Under the pieces are notes generated by a model. That model did not search any database, was not told the origin of the DNA, and saw nothing but the letters and a program-made list of their open reading frames with translations. The translations under genes were made by a program, and so were the position numbers. Shown in pieces: positions 1 through 5,430 of a stretch of 5,430 bases of DNA (positions are counted from its first letter, which is position 1; every line of letters begins with the position of its first letter). The stretch comes from Sulfitobacter sp. (GTDB lineage: Bacteria; Pseudomonadota; Alphaproteobacteria; Rhodobacterales; Rhodobacteraceae), in contig JAGXHD010000020.1 of NCBI GenBank assembly GCA_024636395.1, positions 1-5,430 of the forward strand, given 5' to 3'.

Positions 1-21
1 GAAAAGTGCCGAAATATTTGA

Positions 22-26
22 AAGGA
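22..26 (+). promoter_or_regulatory. Ribosome binding site of yghU
   Basis: The purine run AAGGA lies 7 nt before the ATG at position 34, which is a near-ideal Shine-Dalgarno match and spacing. It supports the ATG at 34 as the true start. Too little sequence lies upstream (21 bases) to judge a promoter. Confidence 0.75.
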
Positions 27-33
27 TACGATC

Positions 34-894
34 ATGGCCGAATACACCCCCCCGAAAGTCTGGACATGGGAATCCGAGAGCGGGGGCAAATTCGCCTCCA
101 TCAACCGCCCCATCGCAGGGCCGACCCACGACAAGGAACTGGAGGTCGGAAAGCACCCGTTCCAGCTCTATTCGCTGGCCACACCCAATGGCGTCAAAGT
201 GACCATCATGCTCGAGGAATTGCTGGCCGCAGGCCACAGCGGGGCGGAATATGACGCATGGCTCGTCAACATCGGCGAAGGCACCCAATTCGGATCAGGC
301 TTCGTCGAGGTAAACCCGAATTCAAAGATCCCCGCCCTGATGGACCATTCCGGCAAGACGCCCCAGCGCGTATTCGAGAGCGGCGCGATCCTCCTCCATC
401 TAGCAGAGAAATTTGGCGCCTTCATCCCCAAAGATCCCGCGCAGCGCACAGAAATGATGAGCTGGCTCTTCTGGCAAATGGGATCCGCCCCCTATCTCGG
501 CGGCGGCTTTGGCCATTTCTACGCGTATGCGCCCGAGAAATTCCAATACCCGATCGACCGCTTTACCATGGAGACCAAACGGCAGCTCGATGTCCTCGAC
601 CGCCATCTTGCGGACAATGAATGGTTTGCTGGTGAATACTCCATCGCCGATATCGCAATCTGGTCATGGTACGGCCAGCTGGTCTTGGGACGCCTCTATT
701 CCGCTGCCGAATTCCTCGATGTGGAAAGCTACAAAAACGTCATGCGCTGGGCCAAGACAGTCGACGCCCGCCCCGCCGTCACTCGGGGCCGCATGGTCAA
801 CCGCACGTTCGGCGACGATCTGTCCATGCAATTGCACGGACGCCACGACGCCAGCGACTTCGATACGGAGACCCAGGATAAGCTCGCCAAATAG
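34..894 (+). CDS. yghU: YghU-type (Nu-class) glutathione S-transferase / disulfide-bond reductase
   Basis: This 286-residue cytosolic protein matches E. coli YghU (288 residues, recalled from memory) nearly end to end. Shared landmarks are the N-terminal extension with KVWTWES and INRPIAGPTHDKEL, the thioredoxin-fold glutathione site around YSLATPNGVKVTIMLEEL (residues 46-63), VNPNSKIPAL (93-102) and VFESGAILLHLAEKFG (113-128), the all-helical C domain with SWLFWQMG and GGGFGHFYAYAPEK (143-169), and a tail with MVNRTFG and LHGRHDASDF. In the GST fold, ESG at 115-117 binds the gamma-glutamyl part of glutathione. The protein contains no cysteine, which fits the family: Nu-class enzymes bind two glutathiones per subunit and reduce small disulfides without a protein thiol. 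The start is set by a good ribosome binding site. It is convergent with the - strand operon and ends at a hairpin, so it is probably an independent unit. The physiological substrate is unknown. Confidence 0.96.
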   Translation: MAEYTPPKVWTWESESGGKFASINRPIAGPTHDKELEVGKHPFQLYSLATPNGVKVTIMLEELLAAGHSGAEYDAWLVNIGEGTQFGSGFVEVNPNSKIPALMDHSGKTPQRVFESGAILLHLAEKFGAFIPKDPAQRTEMMSWLFWQMGSAPYLGGGFGHFYAYAPEKFQYPIDRFTMETKRQLDVLDRHLADNEWFAGEYSIADIAIWSWYGQLVLGRLYSAAEFLDVESYKNVMRWAKTVDARPAVTRGRMVNRTFGDDLSMQLHGRHDASDFDTETQDKLAK

Positions 895-899
895 TCCAA

Positions 900-927
900 A
901 GCGTGCGCCGACCACTCGGCGCGCGCT
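900..927 (+). terminator. Probable intrinsic terminator of yghU
   Basis: A 12-bp GC-rich stem pairs 900-911 with 916-927 around a 4-nt loop (CCAC). It contains one T-G wobble (904 with 923), which is tolerated in the + strand RNA but becomes an A-C mismatch in the - strand RNA. The stem begins 6 nt after the yghU stop and is followed by a pyrimidine-rich stretch (928-939, ending in TTT) rather than a pure U-run. It therefore favours + strand termination, although it lies where it could also act as a weaker stop for the converging operon. Confidence 0.7.
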
Positions 928-979
928 CCCTCTTCATTTGACGTCTAAACCCAATTGCAGAACGATCAAAAAGGCCAGA

Positions 980-1003
980 CCCTACCTGTTGCGCCCTACC
1001 TGT
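980..1003. repeat. Direct 10-bp repeat at the 3' end of the iron-type permease gene
   Basis: The decamer CCCTACCTGT occurs at 980-989 and again at 994-1003, with a period of 14 nt. The copy nearest the gene end supplies the TAG stop codon (982-984 on the - strand); the other copy is read in a different frame as part of the C-terminal residues QVG. The spacing is not a multiple of three, so a 14-nt slippage or duplication event could have shaped this C-terminus. It may also be chance. Confidence 0.55.
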
Positions 1004-2640
1004 CGGCAGATCAGGATGACCGGCAACAGCCCCATCGCCACGATTACGAGGCTAGGCACCGCCGCCCCCTCCAGCCGCTCGTCACTGGCCAGCCGGAAGG
1101 CCTGCACCGCAAGTGTGTCGAAGTTGAACGGCCGCATGATCAGCGTTGCAGGCAGCTCCTTCATCACATCCACGAAAACGATCAGCAGCGCGGTCAGCAA
1201 ACTCGGCGCAAGGATAGGCAGATGCACCCGCCGCAACGTGCCGATCGGCCCCTGCCCCAGTGACCGCGACGCCGAATCCATATTCACATGGACCATCGCC
1301 TGCCCTCCCTCATAGGCCCCCAGCGCCGCCGCCAGAAACCGTACCATATAGGCGATCACGAGCAGCCAGATGGAGCCGGTTATGAGCAGACCGGTCGAGA
1401 CATCGAACGTCGCCCGCATCCAAGCATCGAGCGCGTTATCGAACGCGGCAAAAGGCACCAGCAGACCGACAGCGATCACACCGCCCGGCACGGCATAGCC
1501 CAGCCGTGCGACGTAAGCCGCCCCCTGCGCCGCGCGCCCGCCACGCATCCGCTGGAAAAACCCGACACTGACCGCCGCCATGACCGTAACCACCGCCGCG
1601 ACGCTCGCGAGGATGGCGGAATTCTGGATGAACCCCAGATAGCGCGCACTCAGCAGGTTCTGCTCCGAACCAACCCCCATGTAGAAGAGCACCACAATCG
1701 GTAGAAGCGCGCCAAACACCACCGGCACGCCACAAGCGATCGTGGCCAGCAACGCCCGCCAGCCCCGCAGCACGATCGCAGGCGCCGCCTGCGCCTGCCG
1801 CGCGGGATCATGGTATTTGGCGTCGCCGCGCTGGAGCCGCTCCAGCATTGCCAGCAGCAGTGCGAAACTCAGCAGGCACAGCGCCAGCTGCGCCGCCCCC
1901 GCTCGGTCGAACAACGAAAACCAGCTCGTGTAAATGCCCGTGGCAAAGGTCTGCACCCCAAAATAGGCAACCGTGCCAAAATCGGCGATGGTCTCCATCA
2001 CGGTCAGCAGTACTCCCCCCGCAATCGCGGGCCGCGCGAGCGGCAGGCTCACTTTGAAAAACGCGGCCCAAGGCGAGGAGCCGAGCGCCCGCGCGGCCAG
2101 AAACGTAGTTCCGCTCTGCTGAAGAAAGGCAGCGCGGGCCAGCAGGTAGACATATGGATACAGCACCAGCACCAACATCGTGGCCGCCCCGCCCAGCGAG
2201 CGAATCTCGGGAAACCAATAGTCGCGTGGGCCCCATCCCGTTACATCACGCAGCACCGTCTGAACGATGCCGGGATGGTCCAGCACATGGGTATAAGCAT
2301 ATGCCAGGACATACGCCGGAAATGCCAGCGGCAGCACCAATGCGATCTCGAAAAACCTTGCGCCCGGAAACCGCGTCATGGTCACGAGCCACGCGGTGCC
2401 AACGCCAATCGCGAATGTCCCGCACGCCACCAGCACCACAAGCGCCGCTGTGGTCCGCGCATAGCCACCCAGCACAGTCTGTGCCAGATGCTGCACCGTC
2501 TCCGTCCCGCCCGACAACGCCGCCAGCAGCACCGCCACCATCGGCAGCGCGCACAACACAGCTACCACAACGGCAACACCCGACAGTGCCTGCGCACCAT
2601 CGGGTTTCATTTTGATCGGAGAGGTCGTCACTTTGCCCAT
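982..2640 (-). CDS. Fused two-domain ABC permease, ferric-iron (FbpB/SfuB/AfuB) type
   Basis: An inner-membrane permease of about 552 residues, the usual size for FbpB-type proteins in which two permease domains are fused. About twelve hydrophobic segments are visible, the first at residues 21-42 and the last near 528-546. Each half carries an EAA-type loop that would contact the ATPase: AARALGSSPWAAFFKVSLP (182-200) and SASRSLGQGPIGTLRRVHLP (456-475). The segment LPLAFPAYVLAYAY (103-116) and VMKELPATLIMRPFNFDTLA (492-511) are typical of the iron-permease branch. Known relatives import Fe(III), with some members moving other substrates such as thiamine or 2-aminoethylphosphonate, so iron is likely but not proven. 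No periplasmic binding protein or cognate ATPase is in the window. The start is uncertain: ATG at 2640 is preferred because it gives a short N-tail before the first membrane segment. A TTG at 2697 overlaps the upstream stop and would add 19 basic residues, and ATG at 2610 is also possible. None has a strong ribosome binding site. Confidence 0.88.
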   Translation of the reverse strand: MGKVTTSPIKMKPDGAQALSGVAVVVAVLCALPMVAVLLAALSGGTETVQHLAQTVLGGYARTTAALVVLVACGTFAIGVGTAWLVTMTRFPGARFFEIALVLPLAFPAYVLAYAYTHVLDHPGIVQTVLRDVTGWGPRDYWFPEIRSLGGAATMLVLVLYPYVYLLARAAFLQQSGTTFLAARALGSSPWAAFFKVSLPLARPAIAGGVLLTVMETIADFGTVAYFGVQTFATGIYTSWFSLFDRAGAAQLALCLLSFALLLAMLERLQRGDAKYHDPARQAQAAPAIVLRGWRALLATIACGVPVVFGALLPIVVLFYMGVGSEQNLLSARYLGFIQNSAILASVAAVVTVMAAVSVGFFQRMRGGRAAQGAAYVARLGYAVPGGVIAVGLLVPFAAFDNALDAWMRATFDVSTGLLITGSIWLLVIAYMVRFLAAALGAYEGGQAMVHVNMDSASRSLGQGPIGTLRRVHLPILAPSLLTALLIVFVDVMKELPATLIMRPFNFDTLAVQAFRLASDERLEGAAVPSLVIVAMGLLPVILICRQVGRNR

Positions 2641-2693
2641 GGCTCTATGTCGACTATTTCTGTCAGAAAGAAAAGTGCGGCGGAAGCGCGCCC

Positions 2694-3911
2694 TCAATCA
2701 TAGGTACGCTGGTCCTCTATAACGAGACCATCCTTCGGCAGACTGCCGGGAACGACCACTTCGATGCGGCCCTTGAGCTTGAGCACTTCAGCCACGGAGC
2801 GCGCGTAGGCTTCCGCATCCGGCGCCGCGCTCTCGATCCGGACTGTCATCACATCCTGCTCTGCCTCCCGCGTCTCTACCACGCGGGCGCGGGTGATCTC
2901 GGCGTGATGGGCCACCAGCTGCGCCACCTGCTCGGGTCGCACGAACATGCCCTTAATCTTGGTGGTCTGGTCGGCGCGGCCCATCCAGCCCTTGATGCGC
3001 ATATTCGTCCGTCCGCAGGGCGATTGGCCTGCCATCACAGCGCTCAAATCCCCCGTCGCAAACCGGATCAGCGGATAATCGGGATTGAGCGTCGTCACCA
3101 CGACCTCGCCGACCTCGCCCTCCGGCACCGGATCGCCCGTGCCGGGTGTCACGATCTCCACGATTACGCCCTCATCCACGATCATGCCCTCCGCTGCAGG
3201 CGATTCGTAGGCAATATTGCCGAGATCGGCGGTTGCGTAGCATTGCAGGCAAGTTATGCCGCGCGCGGTGTACCACTCGCGCAGGGACGGGAAGAGCGCG
3301 CCGCCCCCCACCGCCGCACGGGTGATCCCGAGGGTCATCCCCATCTCGTCGGCCTTCTCCAGAATCACCTTGAGATAATCGGGCGTGCCCGCATATGCCG
3401 TGGTCCCGATGTCCCGCGCTGCCATGACCTGAAGCTCCGTCTGGCCCGTGCCCGCAGGCAGCACCGCCGCCCCCACGGCGCGCGCGCCACTCTCGAAGAT
3501 CATGCCTGCCGGTGTCAGATGATAGCCAAAGCAGTTGTGTACGATATCCCCGGCGCCAACCCCCATCGCATGCAGGAAGCGCCCCATCCGCCACCAGTCA
3601 GGATCAGTCGAGGAGGGCTCATAAATCGGGCCGGGAGACTGGAACACATGAGAAAATCCGTGCGCAGGCCGGGTGGTGAATCCGCCGAATGGCGCATGGG
3701 CCGCCTGTGCCTTGCCCAGCTCCGATTTGCGCAGGACCGGAAGGGCGGCCAGCGCATCCACGCTTGTGATCGTAGCGGCGTCCACACCGTCCAGCGCACC
3801 GCTATAGCCTGCCAACCCCTTGGCGCGCGCGATTTGCTTCGGCAGGGCGGCCGCCAGATCAGCAGCACGCGCCTGCGCACTACGGGTTTCCAGATCATCG
3901 AAATTGCTCAT
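2694..3911 (-). CDS. Phenylacetate-CoA-ligase-like protein (ANL superfamily, PaaK-type) with degenerate ATP loop
   Basis: A protein of about 405 residues, near the size of PaaK ligases, which join an aryl acetate to CoA through an acyl-adenylate. PaaK-like landmarks are ITSVDALAALPVLRKSEL (48-65), the GYHLTPAGM region (129-137), YAGTPDYLK (173-181), AAVGGGALFPSLREWY (199-214), the A5-like YATADLGNIAYE (225-236), the A7-like LIRFATGDL (281-289, Asp 288 expected to hold the ATP ribose) and the hinge GRADQTTKIKGMFVRPEQV (311-329). Where active ligases have the Ser/Thr/Gly phosphate loop (SSGTTGKP type) this protein has VFQSPGPIYEP (89-99), and the C-terminal PRxxGK-type motif reads LPKDGLVIEDQR (391-402), with Leu where the adenylation lysine is expected. 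Classical ligase activity is therefore doubtful. The ATG at 3911 is preferred because MSNFDDLETRS looks like a natural N-terminus preceded by GTGGAT; ATG at 3932 would add seven residues (MQKKVDD). It shares an operon with livF, suggesting a role with the imported substrate. Confidence 0.85.
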   Translation of the reverse strand: MSNFDDLETRSAQARAADLAAALPKQIARAKGLAGYSGALDGVDAATITSVDALAALPVLRKSELGKAQAAHAPFGGFTTRPAHGFSHVFQSPGPIYEPSSTDPDWWRMGRFLHAMGVGAGDIVHNCFGYHLTPAGMIFESGARAVGAAVLPAGTGQTELQVMAARDIGTTAYAGTPDYLKVILEKADEMGMTLGITRAAVGGGALFPSLREWYTARGITCLQCYATADLGNIAYESPAAEGMIVDEGVIVEIVTPGTGDPVPEGEVGEVVVTTLNPDYPLIRFATGDLSAVMAGQSPCGRTNMRIKGWMGRADQTTKIKGMFVRPEQVAQLVAHHAEITRARVVETREAEQDVMTVRIESAAPDAEAYARSVAEVLKLKGRIEVVVPGSLPKDGLVIEDQRTYD

Positions 3912-3942
3912 ATCATCCACTTTTTTCTGCATTCAACCGCCA

Positions 3943-4644
3943 CTAGACGGATACTCCGAACACCCAGCCCACTGCAGCGGTGACCGCCATGGCCAGACCG
4001 CCCCAGACGACCACGCGCAAGGCCGCTGGTCCGACCGAAGCGCCACCCGCCACAGCCCCCAAACCGCCCAGCGCAGTCAGAGCGACCAGCGTTACAACGA
4101 CAACGACGGGGATCAGCACCGATACAGGCGCCAATATGGCCGCAATGAGCGGAACCGCAGCAAACACGCTGAACGTGATCGCCGACGTCACTGCCGCCAA
4201 CATGGGCTGTGCCGCCTGCGCATCACCAAGCCCCAATTCCTCGCGCACATGCGCGCCCAGCGCGTCCTGCTCCGTCAGCTCCCGCGCCACAATCGCCGCC
4301 GTTTGCGGCGAAAGGCCCCGCGAGACGTAGATCTCGGCCAGCTCCGCTTCCTCGCCAATCGGATCATGGATCAGCGCTAGCCGCTCCCGCTCAATATCAG
4401 CCGCTTCCAGATCAGCCTGCGACGAGACGCTCACATATTCACCCGCCGCCATCGACATGGCACCGGCAGCTAGTCCCGCAGTGCCCGCAATCAGGATCGC
4501 GCGCGGATCAGGATCCGCCGCAGCCACGCCGACGATGATCGACGCGACCGAGACGATCCCGTCGTTCGCTCCCATCACCGCCGCGCGCAGCCAGGACACA
4601 CGATCCACCAGATGCGGATCGTCGCTATGCGCCGAAGCATTCAC
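3943..4644 (-). CDS. VIT1/CCC1-family Fe2+/Mn2+ transporter
   Basis: A 233-residue membrane protein of normal length for bacterial VIT family members. TM1 (about 22-43) carries the signature GANDGIVSVASIIVGVAAA, with Asp 28 at the position expected to line the ion path. TM2 (about 48-75) holds GAMSMAAGEYVSVSSQADLE, with Met and Glu residues typical of the family. Residues 76-145 form an acidic, helical cytosolic region (IERERLALIHDPIGEEAELAEIY, then LTEQDALGAHVREELGL) that in plant VIT1 binds transition metals through glutamates; I cannot map those residues one to one. TM3-TM5 occupy about 147-231. Family members export Fe2+ or Mn2+ from the cytosol, usually by H+ exchange. The GTG start at 4644 immediately follows the livF TAG in the same frame and has no visible ribosome binding site, so translation probably depends on coupling. 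GTG at 4599 is a possible shorter start preceded by GGTGGA. The predicted ligase-like gene begins 10-31 nt downstream. Confidence 0.93.
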   Translation of the reverse strand: MNASAHSDDPHLVDRVSWLRAAVMGANDGIVSVASIIVGVAAADPDPRAILIAGTAGLAAGAMSMAAGEYVSVSSQADLEAADIERERLALIHDPIGEEAELAEIYVSRGLSPQTAAIVARELTEQDALGAHVREELGLGDAQAAQPMLAAVTSAITFSVFAAVPLIAAILAPVSVLIPVVVVVTLVALTALGGLGAVAGGASVGPAALRVVVWGGLAMAVTAAVGWVFGVSV

Positions 4645-5430
4645 CTAAGACAACCAACGCTTGCGGCGTCGGTAACTGCGCACTTCACGGAATGATTTGC
4701 GGCCCTCGTCCGACATGCCGAGATAAAACTCCTTCACGTCCTGATTCTCGCGCAGATCCTTGGCCGGGCCATCCATCACCACGCGCCCACTCTCGAGGAT
4801 ATAGCCGTAATGCGCAAATCGCAGTGCCACGTTGGTATTCTGTTCGGCCAGCAGGAAGGTCACACCTTCCTTTTCATTGATCGTTTTCACGATGTTGAAA
4901 ATCTGCTCCACCAGCTGCGGTGCAAGGCCCATCGAAGGCTCGTCGAGCAGGATCGTCTCCGGGCGGCTCATCAGCGCGCGGCCAACGGCACACATCTGCT
5001 GCTCCCCGCCGGAGGTATACCCTGCCTGTGATTTACGCCGCTCACGCAAACGCGGGAAATACTCATACACCATCTCCAGATCCGCAGCGATGGCCCCGCT
5101 ACCATCGCGCCGCGTGTAGGCGCCGGTTAGCAAATTCTCTTCGATCGTCAGATGCTCGAAGCAGTGACGCCCCTCCATCACTTGAACGACACCTTTCTTC
5201 ACGGTCTCCGCCGGGTCTTGCGCCGCGATGGATTCGCCGCGGTACTTGATCGATCCCTTAGTCACCTCGCCCCGTTCAGAGGCCAGCAAACCCGAGATCG
5301 CCTTCAGCGTCGTCGTCTTACCCGCGCCATTGCCGCCCAGCAGCGCCGTGATGCCACCTTTGGGCACGTTCAGGCTCACGCCCTTGAGAACAAGGATGAC
5401 GTGATTGTAAATCACTTCGATGTTGTTCAC
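4645..5430 (-). CDS. livF: ABC transporter ATP-binding protein, LivF type (5' end outside window)
   Basis: A cytosolic ATPase of a branched-chain-amino-acid/HAAT-type importer. The 261 residues seen are nearly the full protein; the GTG at the window edge (codon 1 here) reads as an internal Val of a typical LEVNNIEVIYN start, so a few residues are probably missing. Motifs: Walker A GGNGAGKT (32-39), the Q-loop region VVQVMEGRHCFEHLTIEENLLTG (81-103), the ABC signature as TSGGEQQ (139-145), Walker B TILLDEP (159-165, catalytic Glu 164), D-loop SMGLAP (166-171), and an H-loop of LLAEQN with Gln 197 where most ABC ATPases have His; EQN is usual for LivF. The basic C-terminus (SYRRRKRWLS) is recalled from LivF proteins linked to CoA-ligase-like genes. 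Partner LivG, two permeases and a binding protein should lie to the right of the window. The substrate cannot be read from this subunit; the neighbouring ligase-like gene hints at an organic acid. Confidence 0.95.
   Translation of the reverse strand: MNNIEVIYNHVILVLKGVSLNVPKGGITALLGGNGAGKTTTLKAISGLLASERGEVTKGSIKYRGESIAAQDPAETVKKGVVQVMEGRHCFEHLTIEENLLTGAYTRRDGSGAIAADLEMVYEYFPRLRERRKSQAGYTSGGEQQMCAVGRALMSRPETILLDEPSMGLAPQLVEQIFNIVKTINEKEGVTFLLAEQNTNVALRFAHYGYILESGRVVMDGPAKDLRENQDVKEFYLGMSDEGRKSFREVRSYRRRKRWLS

Noticed and set aside
957..981. T-run (CCTTTTT) on the - strand just after the permease stop, as a terminator for the operon
   Set aside because: No adequate stem could be found immediately before the T-run.
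509..1315. + strand open frame of 268 codons spanning the yghU end and the permease end
   Set aside because: It overlaps two recognised genes in other frames and crosses the terminator hairpin, and its product is Ser/Arg/Thr-rich with no family features.
2661..2693. Possible attenuator between the ligase-like and permease genes: a GGCG/CGCC pairing followed by TTTTCTTTCT on the - strand
   Set aside because: The stem has only 4 bp with a 6-nt loop, too weak to call a terminator without folding or transcript data.
1810..2703. Long + strand open frame of 297 codons opposite the permease gene
   Set aside because: It mirrors a well-supported membrane protein on the - strand. Its translation is rich in Arg, Gln and His with no recognisable fold, as expected from GC-rich antisense codon bias.
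2904..3983. Long + strand open frame of 359 codons opposite the ligase-like gene
   Set aside because: Antisense shadow of a conserved coding sequence: low-complexity Arg/His-rich product, and it runs across the junction into the VIT gene.
4575..4640. 21-codon - strand frame beginning at ATG 4640, just after an AGGTGA sequence
   Set aside because: It lies out of frame within the start of the VIT gene, the purine run is too close to the ATG, and the short peptide shows no features.
4645..5430. GTG at 5430 as the start of livF
   Set aside because: It is the last codon in the window and matches an internal Val of the usual LEVNNIEV opening, so the gene most likely continues beyond the edge.

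Overview
The window looks like chromosomal DNA from a GC-rich alphaproteobacterium. A member of the Rhodobacterales (marine Roseobacter type) is the best guess, based on high G+C, tight gene packing and the style of the LivF and ligase-like proteins. This assignment is inference from protein character, not a database match.

Layout: one gene on the + strand, yghU (34-894), encodes a Nu-class glutathione S-transferase. It ends in a short convergent gap (895-981) that carries a strong hairpin. Everything from 982 to the right edge lies on the - strand and forms one tightly packed run. In transcription order (right to left) it contains livF (ATPase of a branched-chain-amino-acid/HAAT-type ABC importer, cut by the window edge), a VIT1/CCC1-family metal transporter, a phenylacetate-CoA-ligase-like protein, and a fused two-domain ferric-iron-type ABC permease of the FbpB/SfuB kind. 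The junctions are 0 nt, about 10-31 nt, and an overlap or 53 nt depending on the start chosen, so a single operon is likely.

How the genes may work together: livF plus the ligase-like gene resemble one end of a HAAT-type importer locus in which an acyl/aryl-CoA-ligase relative accompanies the transporter; the other components would lie beyond position 5430. The two remaining genes are both of metal-transport type. The VIT gene sits between livF and the ligase-like gene, and the iron-type permease follows them without a binding protein or ATPase in view.

The points most worth a second look are: (1) livF and the VIT gene are in the same reading frame, separated by a single TAG codon, with no recognisable ribosome binding site for the second gene; (2) the ligase-like protein lacks the Ser/Thr/Gly-rich ATP-binding loop of the ANL superfamily and seems to lack the C-terminal catalytic lysine; (3) two metal-transport genes lie in an organic-substrate transporter operon. 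No RNA genes, mobile elements, CRISPR arrays or origins were seen, and no stretch over 300 bases is without a gene.
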